A stretch of 33,648 nucleotides of DNA, taken from positions 1 through 33,648 of the forward strand of contig CAZXVW010000024.1 of the NCBI GenBank assembly GCA_964644025.1. Reading direction: 5' to 3'. Every line of letters begins with the position of its first letter. The stretch's first letter is position 1. Shown piece by piece: positions 20,616 to 29,367 of this stretch. Source of the DNA: CAZXVW01 sp964644025. GTDB lineage: Bacteria > Acidobacteriota > Terriglobia > Bryobacterales > Bryobacteraceae. The notes below the pieces were generated by a model. The model was given only the letters and a program-made list of their open reading frames with translations. It was not told where the DNA came from and did no database searches. The position numbers and the translations under genes are program-made.

Positions 20616-23351
20616 CTATTGCTGAACCAGCCCCTCGATCGCTTCCAGTTCCTTGCCCGCCTCGGCCCACTGGCCTTCACCGGCGAGCTCCTGGTACCGC
20701 CGGAGGTGCTGGCGGATCTGACGCAGGCGCGGGTCCGGAGCGGACGGCGCCGGGGGCGCTTTGCCGGGCGCCGCCTGGGCCAGAACGGGCGCCTGCCCGG
20801 GCGGTGCCTGTCCGAAGCCGCTGAGGGCCGCCAGCTCCGCCACCGCTTCCTCGTAACTGTCGCGATAGATCAACTGGTTCCCCATCGCCAGAATCACCTT
20901 CCGGAGCTGCGGCATGCGCGCCTCGGAGGCCTGAATGTACAAGGGTTCGACGTAAATCAGGGTGTGTTCGACCGGGAAGACCAACATCTGGCCGCGCAAG
21001 ACCCGGGAACCCTGCTGGTTCCACAGGCTCAAATCCTTCGAGATGAGGCGGCTCTGGTTGATGCGCGCCTCAATCTGCATGGTGCCGAAGAACAGCTTCT
21101 CCTTGGAAAGTTGCAGGAACAGCAGTTCGCCGAGGTGTTCCCCGTCGCACCGGGCCACCATGAGTCCGACCAGGTTGTCCTTGTTGCGCGGGGCAAACGG
21201 GAGAATGAGGAAGAACTCGGCATGGTCCTCTCCCGGGAGATTGGCGACGACGTAGGTGGGTGCGTTCGGCTCCGGCCGCGATTGCTGTCCCTGGATGTTC
21301 TTGGCGACGTCCCAGACGTCCTCCTTGTTATAGAAGGTCCGCGGGTCCCTCATATGGTAGATGCGGTAGATTTCCGCCTGGACGCGGAACAGGAGCATAG
21401 GGTAGCGCATGTGGCGGCGCAGGTCCTCCGGCATCTCGGACATAGGAGTCAGCAGCTTCGGGAACAGACGCCAGTAAGCCTCGATGATCGGGTCCGCCGG
21501 GTCGAAGACATAAAGCCGCGCCTTGCCGGTATAGGCGTCCACGGTGGCCTTCACCGAGTTCCGGATGTAGTTCACCGTTCCGGGTCCCTCCACGCTCAGA
21601 CCCCTGGAATAGGGATGCGCCCGGGAACTCGTGTACCCGTCCACGACCCAGACCATCCTCCCCTCGTCGGTGAGCACCAGATAGGGATCACTGTCCCAGG
21701 TGATAAACCCGGCGAGCTCCTGCAGGCGCCGGCGCACATTGCGGCGAATCATCATCCGGCTGCCGGGGGTGAGCGGCGCGTTCAACACGATATTGACATC
21801 GCCCATCGCGATGGCGGCCACAACCCGCATCGGAATCGAGGAAATCGGGATTCCCCCGCTCCCCTCGTAAGTGGAAAACACGTTCTTGTCGCCGGAGGGG
21901 TAATTGAATTCCCTCTGCCCGGTGTTAACAAAAACCGGTTCGTGATTCATCTCGCCGTAATAAATCTCCGGCCGGGTGAGCTGAAGGCTCTTGGTTTCGG
22001 CCACGGGCGGAGCATCCTTGATAAAGAGCTTAGGCAGACCCTCGGCCGTGATCCGGTTGGCATCCGCCATCACCATGCCGTAACCGTGGGTGTAGATGAA
22101 GTGCGAATTGATCCAGCTCAATTGCGCGTCTGGCAACTGGTTGATATCAAGCTCCCGGGGCGAAACCATTACCTGGCGCAGGTTCCCGTCGATTATGTAG
22201 CGGTCCACATCCGAATCAGCGAAGACATAATAAGTGCGCAAAGCCTGGATCTGGGTGATGGTGTCGTGGAACGCCCGCCAGTCCCAGAGGCGGATATTGT
22301 CGAACAGCGCCCGGTGCTTGGCAGGATCAATCTTTGCCTCGGTGGTAGCCTCATACTCCACCTCCCTGGACCGCCTGTCCAGGCCGTAAGCGCTGCGCGT
22401 GGCTTCAATGTGTGTCTGAATGTACGGGCGTTCGACAGCCATCTCATTCGGCCGCACGTAGGCCGCGTCCACGATGCGGGGCACCACGACCTGCAGAGCA
22501 ATCGCCACAATCACCGAACCGGCCAGCAGCCACCGCCCCAGCCAGATGAAAACCGCCGACACCAGACAGGAGACAATCACGAGCCATTGCAGCGGCAAGG
22601 TGATGTAGCGGTTGACGTAGTCGACGCCGACCATGAAACCGTGGTCGGCAAACAGCAGTTCATACCGGCCCAGGAAGTAACTGATGGCCAGGGCCACCAG
22701 GAACACGGCGGCCGCGCCGCGGAGGAACTTTGATTCCAGAGCGCCCTCCAGTCGGAACAGGGCCGGATCCACCTCCTGCGATTGCTGGATCTCGGGCAGT
22801 TTGTCCTTCAACTGCCAACCGCGCGCCGCCATCCAGTAGACAAATGCCGCCGCGATCGTCACCGCCAGCAAATAGCGCCGGAGCATCTCATAGAACGGCA
22901 GGTCGAAAAAATAAAACGTGAGCGGCTTGTTGAAAACGGCATCCTGCCAACTCCTGGCCTCCGCAGGCAGATGCAAGCCTCCGAAGAACCGAACCACCGT
23001 CCACGTATCGACGCTGGAGACACTCACCAGCACTGCCACACCCAGCAAGATCAGAGCGGCAATGCGGCGGTACCACGGGTGCCCCCCCGTCTCGGCTTCG
23101 GCGAAGCGCAAGGCCCGGGCATGGGCCAGCAGCAGCACGGCGAAAGCGATCAGCGATGCCGCGATCACCGGCGTCACCCGGTACAGCAGCATGCTGATCC
23201 AGGTGGACAGTTGGCCCATCTCCTTCCACCAGGCGAAATCAATTATGAAGGAAGCGATGGTGCGAGCGCCGATCAGAAGAATCAGCAAAAGCAGGATAAG
23301 GCCGGTCAAGCGGCTCTGCCTGCGGGAACCAGTCAATTGAGGATAACCCAC
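20616..23351 (-). CDS. UPF0182 family large membrane protein
   Basis: 911 residues from GTG 23351; a TTG at 23336 is an alternative. The first ~300 residues hold about seven membrane segments (e.g. LTGLILLLLILLIGARTIA, VIAASLIAFAVLLLAHA, AVFLVALAISYFLGRYELLF). A long extracytoplasmic domain follows with UPF0182 hallmarks: TPGSRMMIRRNVRRRLQELA, DPYLVLTDEGRMVWVVDGYT, NYIRNSVKATVDAYTGKA, YPMLLFRVQAEIYRIYHM and NLPGEDHAEFFLILPFAPRN. The last ~100 residues are Ala/Pro-rich and end in a helical stretch. The length fits the family. Function unknown. It occurs in actinobacteria, cyanobacteria and acidobacteria. It appears to be a single-gene unit. Confidence 0.93.
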   Translation of the reverse strand: MGYPQLTGSRRQSRLTGLILLLLILLIGARTIASFIIDFAWWKEMGQLSTWISMLLYRVTPVIAASLIAFAVLLLAHARALRFAEAETGGHPWYRRIAALILLGVAVLVSVSSVDTWTVVRFFGGLHLPAEARSWQDAVFNKPLTFYFFDLPFYEMLRRYLLAVTIAAAFVYWMAARGWQLKDKLPEIQQSQEVDPALFRLEGALESKFLRGAAAVFLVALAISYFLGRYELLFADHGFMVGVDYVNRYITLPLQWLVIVSCLVSAVFIWLGRWLLAGSVIVAIALQVVVPRIVDAAYVRPNEMAVERPYIQTHIEATRSAYGLDRRSREVEYEATTEAKIDPAKHRALFDNIRLWDWRAFHDTITQIQALRTYYVFADSDVDRYIIDGNLRQVMVSPRELDINQLPDAQLSWINSHFIYTHGYGMVMADANRITAEGLPKLFIKDAPPVAETKSLQLTRPEIYYGEMNHEPVFVNTGQREFNYPSGDKNVFSTYEGSGGIPISSIPMRVVAAIAMGDVNIVLNAPLTPGSRMMIRRNVRRRLQELAGFITWDSDPYLVLTDEGRMVWVVDGYTSSRAHPYSRGLSVEGPGTVNYIRNSVKATVDAYTGKARLYVFDPADPIIEAYWRLFPKLLTPMSEMPEDLRRHMRYPMLLFRVQAEIYRIYHMRDPRTFYNKEDVWDVAKNIQGQQSRPEPNAPTYVVANLPGEDHAEFFLILPFAPRNKDNLVGLMVARCDGEHLGELLFLQLSKEKLFFGTMQIEARINQSRLISKDLSLWNQQGSRVLRGQMLVFPVEHTLIYVEPLYIQASEARMPQLRKVILAMGNQLIYRDSYEEAVAELAALSGFGQAPPGQAPVLAQAAPGKAPPAPSAPDPRLRQIRQHLRRYQELAGEGQWAEAGKELEAIEGLVQQ

Positions 23352-23498
23352 TCCATTATCTTAATGGTATTTCCGCTCAGAGGCTACAAAAATTCTCATT
23401 GCGGTCCTTCCCCCGGCCGGTTCCCAACCAGCGGTAAACATCTGGTTCGCCTGCTCATCCACCTCGGCAGCGGAAGCGCCGGCACCGGGAACAGCCCT

Positions 23499-23786
23499 TC
23501 ATCGCAGGGTGACCACGGTGGCGCCCCAGCCGCCGGCCTCCACCGGAGCGTCGGCGTAGGAAACCACGAAATCCGAGCGAGCCAGCACGGAGCGGACGAT
23601 CTCCCGCTGCACGCCGATCCCGCGCCCGTGAATGATGCGCAGAGCCTTGAATCCCATGGCCCGCGCTTCCTCCAGGTACGCCTCCACCACGGCCTTAACG
23701 TCTTGCGGGGGAACGCTATGAAGGTCGAAGACATCGGTGATCGGGATGCGTACCGGCTCCTCACCGGCACCCGGCTCTGCTGGCAT
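23499..23786 (-). CDS. Smr-domain protein
   Basis: 95 residues from ATG 23786. This start is chosen because GGAGGTGA, a near-perfect Shine-Dalgarno, lies 5 bases before it; upstream ATG 23810 has none. The protein is little more than a Smr domain: DVFDLHSVPPQDVKAVVEAY with DLH at 21-23, KALRIIHGRGIG with HGRG at 53-56, then REIVRSVLAR and a closing strand (GGWGATVVTL). Smr domains bind or nick nucleic acids; those of MutS2 and of ribosome-rescue nucleases act on DNA or RNA. A free-standing Smr protein of this size has no set role. Confidence 0.88.
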   Translation of the reverse strand: MPAEPGAGEEPVRIPITDVFDLHSVPPQDVKAVVEAYLEEARAMGFKALRIIHGRGIGVQREIVRSVLARSDFVVSYADAPVEAGGWGATVVTLR

Positions 23787-23811
23787 GCCCTTCACCTCCG
23801 GCTTCTCCATT

Positions 23812-23817
23812 ATTCTA
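23812..23817 (-). promoter_or_regulatory. -10 element (TAGAAT) of the Smr gene
   Basis: TAGAAT on the minus strand, one mismatch from consensus, lies 25 bp before ATG 23786. It nearly abuts ATG 23810, which supports the downstream start. Confidence 0.4.
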
Positions 23818-23974
23818 GTACGCCGGAAGCCCGGGCGGCCGATCCCGGGCGCCGCGCGGTGACTGCCCGAAGCTGTCACTAGTACTAATCCCCTAATTTG
23901 CAGGGTGTTATTACCTATGGCGGTTCAGTCACGGCAATCCACTGGTAGGATGAAAGTGGAAGTGTGTCTCGGAT

Positions 23975-24931
23975 ATGCGCTGTCTGGTCTGCGGCAAAGA
24001 TATCGGTCCGATTCGCCGCCTGTTCGACCGGAGGTACTGTTGTGACCACCACCGCAAGACGGCTCGGAGGTTGTCCGCGCGCGCTATCAGGGATACCCAG
24101 GATCCCGACGAGCTGGAAGAACCGTGGCTGATCACGCCAGGGCTGGGCAAACAGAAGCGGAAATCGTCCGGCACCGGTTTAGGGGCGCCGGCGACCATTC
24201 TGCTGGTCGCGCTGGCAGTCGCGCTGGTGGTAACGAATCCGCAGCGTCAGGGTCGTGCTTCCTTCTCGACCCCGAAGCCGAGGCGGGTGGCGCTGCTCGA
24301 GAGGCTGCAGCAATACATACCCGGGGCGCCCACATTCGACCTCCGCGAGGATTTTCGCCGGGGAGCGGCCGACTGGATCGGCCGCGCCGGCGGGCAAGCC
24401 GCCGGCTGGTCACGCCGGATGGGTAAGATCCAGCTCGGACGCCTCCGCCTGTGGAAACCCACGCTCCAGTTGGCAAACTATCAAATGGTGTTCCAGGGCC
24501 AGATCGAATCAAAGGCCATCGGTTGGGCCTTCCGCGCCTCGGATCTGGATAACTATTACGCTACCAAGCTCACGATCGCCGGCCGGGGCGGAGCGCAGCG
24601 TTCCGAGATCATCCGCTACGTGGTGGTGGACGGCCGGAAGCTGGACCGCGTGGAACTGCCGTTGCCGATCATGCTCCAGGAGGACACCCCATACAAGGTC
24701 AGGGTCACGGTGAAAGACAAACGCTTCAGCACCTTGATCGACGGCCAGGTCGTCGACACCTGGAGCGACGCCCGTCATCCTCGCGGCGGCATCGGCTTCT
24801 TTTCCGATCCCGGCGAGCAGGCCCTCGTCAGTTGGGTTCGCGTCAACGACAGCGAAGGCCTGTTTGAACGGCTGCTTTCGCTTTCCCTGCTGGTGGGACC
24901 GCCGCAGTTGCTGCGGCCCGCCGGCAAATAG
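23975..24931 (+). CDS. Membrane protein with N-terminal zinc-ribbon-like motif and C-terminal jelly-roll domain
   Basis: 318 residues. The N-terminus has C3-x2-C6 and C22-C23-x-H25-H26 (MRCLVCGK, YCCDHHRK), likely a small zinc-binding unit. One membrane segment follows (APATILLVALAVALVV, residues ~70-86). The outer part from ~110 on has alternating strands (FDLREDFRRGAADWIG; YQMVFQGQIESKAIGWAFRA; NYYATKLTI; YKVRVTVKDKRFSTLIDGQV; GGIGFFSDPGEQALVSWVRV). This is the pattern of LamG/DUF1080-like sandwich domains that bind or cut glycans. No catalytic residues are identified. The gene stands alone, divergent from the Smr gene. Confidence 0.65.
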   Translation: MRCLVCGKDIGPIRRLFDRRYCCDHHRKTARRLSARAIRDTQDPDELEEPWLITPGLGKQKRKSSGTGLGAPATILLVALAVALVVTNPQRQGRASFSTPKPRRVALLERLQQYIPGAPTFDLREDFRRGAADWIGRAGGQAAGWSRRMGKIQLGRLRLWKPTLQLANYQMVFQGQIESKAIGWAFRASDLDNYYATKLTIAGRGGAQRSEIIRYVVVDGRKLDRVELPLPIMLQEDTPYKVRVTVKDKRFSTLIDGQVVDTWSDARHPRGGIGFFSDPGEQALVSWVRVNDSEGLFERLLSLSLLVGPPQLLRPAGK

Positions 24932-25026
24932 AGCGGCGTCCCCGAACGGCTTTGCCCCCGCGAGCTCCGGGCAGCCAAGACGGGCGGAGCCAGGAGCGGA
25001 TCGCCCGCGCGGTTCCCCAGTTGCGC

Positions 25027-25032
25027 TATAAC
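25027..25032 (+). promoter_or_regulatory. -10 element (TATAAC) close to the start of the enolase-superfamily gene
   Basis: TATAAC ends 7 bp before ATG 25040, so transcription would begin about at the start codon. No ribosome-binding site is visible, which fits a leaderless mRNA. Confidence 0.35.
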
Positions 25033-25039
25033 CAATGTG

Positions 25040-26170
25040 ATGAAGATCGCCGACGTACGCACGTACCGGCTTTCGTGCGACCTGAGCGAGCCGTTCGCCT
25101 TTTCCCAGTGGACCTACCGGCGGCGGGAGACCCTGCTGGTGTCGGTGCGCACCGATACGGGCCTGGAGGGCTGGGGCGAGGCCTACGGGCCCACGCCGCT
25201 CACTGAGAGCGCGGTGCGGGAGTTTCTCGCCCCGCTGGTTCGGGGCAAGGATCCGCGGGACACCGAGGCGCTGTGGCGGCTCCTGTTCGCCCGGGGCATT
25301 GATTACGGCTCGAAAGGGATCCTGGTGGCCGGCATCAGCGCTCTCGATATCGCCTGCTGGGACATCAAGGCCCGGGCCGCGGGCCAGCCGCTTTACCGGG
25401 CGCTCGGCGGCGAGCCGGTGGAGTGGGTTCCGTGCTACGCCACGGGCTTCTACTTCGGGGGCGACGAACCCCTGGAGCGCAAGTTTCCAACCGAAGCCGA
25501 GCGGTACCTGGCCGCGGGCTTCCGGGCGATGAAAATGAAGGTGGGCCTGGGCGTGGAACGGGACGCAGCGTTAGTGAGGATCGTGCGGGAAGCCATCGGC
25601 GATCAGGTGCAATTGATGGTGGACGCCAACCATGCCTACAGCCCGGTCGAGGCCGTCGAGTTGGGGCGCCGGATCGCCGGGTTGGACATCACGTGGTTCG
25701 AGGAGCCGGTGTCGCCGCTGGACGTGGAAGGATACCGGGAAGTGAAGCGAAACATCCCGATCCCGCTGGCCGGCGGCGAGTGCGAGTATACCCGCTTCGG
25801 CTTCGAGCCCCTGTTCCGGGCGCGGGCGCTCGACTACGCACAGCCGGACCTGTGCGCCTGCGGGGGCCTCAGCGAGGCAATGAAGATTGCCACGCTGGCC
25901 TCGGTTTACCAGATCCACGTCACCCCCCACGCCTGGGGCTCGGCCGTTGGCCAGGCGGCCGCGCTGCACTTCTACGCCGCGCGACCCTCTCACCCCGCCA
26001 GCCTGACGCCGGAACGCAAGCTCATCGAGTGCGATCAGACGGAGAATCCACTGCGGAACAACATCGTCAAGACTCCCATCCAGTTCCAGGAGGGCAAATG
26101 GCGGCTGCCGGAGGGGCCTGGCCTCGGCGTGGAGGTCGACCGGGAGGCGGTGGAACGCTACCTGGTGTAA
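25040..26170 (+). CDS. Mandelate racemase/muconate lactonizing enzyme family protein
   Basis: 376 residues from ATG 25040; a GTG just before it is an alternative. It is an enolase-superfamily enzyme: N-terminal capping domain (residues 1-125), then a TIM barrel. Catalytic and metal residues are all present: K165-x-K167 (KMKVG), metal ligands D195 (VDANHAY), E221 (FEEP) and E247 (GGE), D270 (DYAQPD) and H297 (TPHAWGS). The K-x-K plus His/Asp pair is the mandelate-racemase type. Acid-sugar dehydration or racemisation is likely; the exact substrate is not readable. Fits the sugar-processing theme of the window's left end. Confidence 0.92.
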   Translation: MKIADVRTYRLSCDLSEPFAFSQWTYRRRETLLVSVRTDTGLEGWGEAYGPTPLTESAVREFLAPLVRGKDPRDTEALWRLLFARGIDYGSKGILVAGISALDIACWDIKARAAGQPLYRALGGEPVEWVPCYATGFYFGGDEPLERKFPTEAERYLAAGFRAMKMKVGLGVERDAALVRIVREAIGDQVQLMVDANHAYSPVEAVELGRRIAGLDITWFEEPVSPLDVEGYREVKRNIPIPLAGGECEYTRFGFEPLFRARALDYAQPDLCACGGLSEAMKIATLASVYQIHVTPHAWGSAVGQAAALHFYAARPSHPASLTPERKLIECDQTENPLRNNIVKTPIQFQEGKWRLPEGPGLGVEVDREAVERYLV

Positions 26171-26191
26171 GCTATAGGAACAGGGGAAGTT

Positions 26192-26455
26192 GTGCTGAGG
26201 CCGCCGGAATTTTTCGGAGAGAAAGAGCTTGACCTGATCTACATCGCCAAGAAGCTGCGAGAGGCGCTGGCGCTGGAGAAGGTGCTCACGGAACGGAGTA
26301 TCGATTACCTGGTGGAACCCGACACCTACACCGGCGGTGTCATCTTCCGCTCGGCCCGAATCGGGGCCTTCTTCTACGTGCACCCCGACGACCGGGAACG
26401 AGCCCGCGCGATTCTTTCCCACCACGGCTACCACCCTTACGAACCCAGCGGGTAA
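26192..26455 (+). CDS. Small DUF2007-like protein
   Basis: 87 residues from GTG 26192, preceded by GGGGAAG. The chain reads as a compact alpha/beta protein: DLIYIAKKLREALALEKVL, then ERSIDYLVEPDTY, VIFRSARIGAFFYV and DDRERARAILSHHGY. The order (helix, strand with xYLVE, strand with FYV, helix with D-x-x-x-A-R-x-I-L) resembles the DUF2007 'putative signal transducing' family, but the match is from memory. It lies 21 bp after the enolase-superfamily gene and may be co-transcribed. Confidence 0.65.
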   Translation: MLRPPEFFGEKELDLIYIAKKLREALALEKVLTERSIDYLVEPDTYTGGVIFRSARIGAFFYVHPDDRERARAILSHHGYHPYEPSG

Positions 26456-26494
26456 AACACCACCGGAGCAAGGAGGAATTTCGATCCGCGGGAG

Positions 26495-29272
26495 TTACTC
26501 GCTCCCAGGCTTGGGATTGAAAACCGGGATGGTCACGATGTTGCTCACCTGAAAGCCCTGGGCGATGGTGAGCTGGGTAAGCGGGTTGGTGGGCAGGCCC
26601 TCATTCAATTGCAAGTCCACCCGGTACAGCCCGATGGTACCGCGCTGCAGCCCGGCGTACAGGACGTTCGCCGTCCGGCCGCCGGCCAACGAGGAGACGA
26701 ATTCCGCCGCCTTGTTCAGTTCGGGACCAGTGTAGACTTCTCCGGTCTTCTGCGCCTGCAGGGCCTCGTCCGGCTCAACCAGGCCAAGACCGGTTGCATA
26801 CACATAGATGATCTCGCCGGGCCTGGCCGGGTTCTCCGGTGTCACCAGAGCGCCGGCCTGGTTGGCACAGCACAACGCGGTAGTGAATACGGAAAGGATG
26901 ATGCTGGAGCCGTCATTGGTTTCCACGTTGTACTTAATACCATTGCCCGCGGGTCCCGCCACCCGGGCGCGGAGCCGAATCCTCGTCCACTGGCCTGAGG
27001 GAAACGCCTCGACCTTCGGGTCCTGGTTGATGAGGTTGATCAAAGCGTGCATCACCCGCTGCCGTCCGGCCTCCTGCTGCTCGGCGGTGGGCGTCTGGTC
27101 TTCGGAATCCTCACTCTCTGGGGGCTTGCCGGCGTCCTCGTCCTCCTGCGTGATCGTGTAGGAATACTTGCGGTCCTCGATGATGACCGTCGCCACGTCG
27201 CCGGCCTTGGCCGTGCCGTCGACGGAGATGACTCCGGTGGCGTGACTGCTGGAATGCACGGCCACCGCCGGGCGCGGGTCGGTGCCGGCGGCGGCGAAAA
27301 TCCCGGGGTTGAAGGGGATGATCGGCACCGGGATGGCGTTGCTCGCCGTCACCGATCCGTCGGCGTGAACGGTGCGCACGTACGCGCTGACGCTCTTGGT
27401 GTCGGCCACCTCCACCGGCATCTGCGCGTTGATCTGGGTCGGCGAAACGAAGTAAAGCGGCGCCCGGATCCCATCCAGGTACACCTGCACGCCGGCGAGC
27501 TCGGTGGGAAGCTTGACGGCGTCAGGGGGAACCGCGGCGGTTGTCTCGCTCAGGTCGTTGCCCACGATCATAACGATGGTGCCGGGCGCGATCTTCGAGG
27601 CTTCCTCGCCGCCCTTCAGCTTGGAACCGTCCTTCCGAGCAAGGATTTTGGCGCCGTCGGAGGTCTTCACATCGTACTCGATATCGTTGCCCACCTCCCC
27701 GGCGATGCGGGCGGTGAGAATGATGCTGTAGAACTCGGGATTCGGCGTGGCGAGAACGTCGGGGTCGCCTTCACCGGCGTTGATGGCGGCGGCCAGGCCG
27801 TTGGTGATATCGACCAGGTCATCGTCCTCTTTCACCTTGTAGGTGTATTCGCGGTCCTTCTGAATGACGGCCGTGACCTCGTCATCCTTCTGGGCCTCGC
27901 CCTGGAAATAGATCCGGCCCACGGCGAAAACCTGGTAGCTGGCCGCGTTCCGGACACCGGTGTTGGCCACCCGGCGTTCGGCCATCGTGAAGACGAGCAC
28001 CCGGCGGTTGAACGGGTCGGTCACATAAAGATTAAGTCCATCCCAGGCGAGCGAAGTCGGCGTTCGGACGGTGCCGGCCGAAGCGATGTCGTCGGGGAAC
28101 GCGCTGTCAGAAGTATTGTTGGCCGTGTCCCGGACTTGCCCGATCACCACGTCCGCCTTGGCGCCATTCGTGGTAGGAAGGTGGTTGTAGACGAGCACCC
28201 GGTCGTTGCCGCCGTCGGCGATGAACAGTTTTTCCCCGTCCGAGAGAGCGAAGCGAGGGAAGTTCAACGTGGCGCCGCAGCGATCGGGGAAGATATCGTT
28301 TCCTTCCTCGTCGGTCCCGACCGCGGCACAGAGGGGCTGGACATTGTTCGCCTCGGCGCTTTCCATGTCCGGCTGGCCCAGGACGATATCGGCAGGAGCC
28401 TGGTTTTGGGTGGGGATGCTGTTCCAGATCAGGACCCGGTTGTGGCCGAGATCAGCCACGTAAAGCCGCTGGCCGTCGCTGGTGACCGAGACGGGGGTCA
28501 GCAGCGTGGTAGCCTTGGGCTCCAGTTTGGCCTTGGTCAAGTCCGGCTGGACGAAGGTGGTGAAATCCTTCTGGCCCAGAACGACGTCGGCGGCCTGGCC
28601 ATTGCTCGTTGGGATCGAATTCCAGATCAGCACCCGATTGTTGCCCGTATCCGCGACAAACAGCTTGCCATCTTGAATCCAGACGCCCTGCGGCCCCTTG
28701 AGGCTCTGGGCGGTGGGGCTGAAACCATTCGAGGCATTGGCAGTGAAGCTGGACTGGCCGAGCACGACGTCGGCCGGCTGGCCGTTGACGGCCGGTATCG
28801 AGTTCCAAATCAACACGCGGTTGTTGTCGGTGTCGGCGATGGCCAGCCGAACGCCGTCGCTGGCAATGCCGATCGGCACCCGCAGCGTATCGGCGGCCGG
28901 CGGCTCCACCAGCTCATGGTCCTCCATGGTCTTCTGCCCCAGGACCACGTCCGCCTCACCCACGCACACCGGGCACCTGCTGGTCTGCGGCAGCTCATCC
29001 AACGGACCGGGGAACTTCTGAGAAATGTTCTTGTAAATCAGGGCGCGGTTGTTCAGCGGGGTGGCGTTCAGGCGGTTGGAGTCCGCCACGAACAGCATGT
29101 CGTTGGCGTAGGCGACCCCGCCGACCCCCCCGAGCAGTTTACTGCTCGCGCCGGGGTTCTGGGCCGTGAACGTCTCTTGCCCGATCACCAGCCGGGCCCC
29201 CTGACCGGTAAGGAAACCAGTCTGAGCGGCCAGAGTGCCAACCAGAAGGGGGAAAAGTGCGAGGAACCTCAT
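26495..29272 (-). CDS. Secreted NHL-repeat-like protein with a split Solibacter C-terminal domain (TIGR03437)
   Basis: 925 residues. A signal peptide (residues 1-16, ending TLAA-QT) leads to five or six beta-propeller-type repeats up to ~430, with the recurring motif ADTxNNRVLIWNSIP and then ADVVLGQ. VRNAASYQ (440-447) opens the TIGR03437 domain. Its later parts are APGTIVMIVGNDLSE, YFVSPTQINAQMPV, NPGIFAA, YVYATGLG and VLYAGLQRGTIGLYRVDLQL. Two related ~110-130-residue units (about 449-560 and 677-806) are inserted inside the domain. Each has a Y-x-Y strand, an L..xIN helix, (L/I)xLxAR(I/V)AG, GN(D/G)I(E/K)Y and a closing strand. Probably cell-surface or secreted; function unknown. Confidence 0.88.
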   Translation of the reverse strand: MRFLALFPLLVGTLAAQTGFLTGQGARLVIGQETFTAQNPGASSKLLGGVGGVAYANDMLFVADSNRLNATPLNNRALIYKNISQKFPGPLDELPQTSRCPVCVGEADVVLGQKTMEDHELVEPPAADTLRVPIGIASDGVRLAIADTDNNRVLIWNSIPAVNGQPADVVLGQSSFTANASNGFSPTAQSLKGPQGVWIQDGKLFVADTGNNRVLIWNSIPTSNGQAADVVLGQKDFTTFVQPDLTKAKLEPKATTLLTPVSVTSDGQRLYVADLGHNRVLIWNSIPTQNQAPADIVLGQPDMESAEANNVQPLCAAVGTDEEGNDIFPDRCGATLNFPRFALSDGEKLFIADGGNDRVLVYNHLPTTNGAKADVVIGQVRDTANNTSDSAFPDDIASAGTVRTPTSLAWDGLNLYVTDPFNRRVLVFTMAERRVANTGVRNAASYQVFAVGRIYFQGEAQKDDEVTAVIQKDREYTYKVKEDDDLVDITNGLAAAINAGEGDPDVLATPNPEFYSIILTARIAGEVGNDIEYDVKTSDGAKILARKDGSKLKGGEEASKIAPGTIVMIVGNDLSETTAAVPPDAVKLPTELAGVQVYLDGIRAPLYFVSPTQINAQMPVEVADTKSVSAYVRTVHADGSVTASNAIPVPIIPFNPGIFAAAGTDPRPAVAVHSSSHATGVISVDGTAKAGDVATVIIEDRKYSYTITQEDEDAGKPPESEDSEDQTPTAEQQEAGRQRVMHALINLINQDPKVEAFPSGQWTRIRLRARVAGPAGNGIKYNVETNDGSSIILSVFTTALCCANQAGALVTPENPARPGEIIYVYATGLGLVEPDEALQAQKTGEVYTGPELNKAAEFVSSLAGGRTANVLYAGLQRGTIGLYRVDLQLNEGLPTNPLTQLTIAQGFQVSNIVTIPVFNPKPGSE

Positions 29273-29298
29273 CTTGTTCGCAGGCTACACAGTTTTTC

Positions 29299-29307
29299 AG
29301 TATACCA
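29299..29307 (-). promoter_or_regulatory. Extended -10 promoter (TGGTATACT)
   Basis: On the minus strand TG-G-TATACT matches the extended -10 pattern, 26 bp before ATG 29272. No -35 box is apparent, as expected for an extended -10 promoter. Confidence 0.5.
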
Positions 29308-29367
29308 AGCGCAGTGGACGCATTCTGACGCGGGCGCGTTTCTGATTCAGTCTCAAGTGTAACAAAA

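Noticed and set aside
20391..22733. 780-residue open frame on the plus strand
   Set aside because: Shadow of the UPF0182 and TPR genes; rich in His, Arg, Gln and Pro with no recognisable domain.
27047..29362. 771-residue open frame on the plus strand
   Set aside because: It lies opposite the NHL/TIGR03437 gene, is full of Val/Gly/Asp/Arg shadow sequence, and has no domain or signal; the minus-strand protein has clear repeats and a signal peptide.
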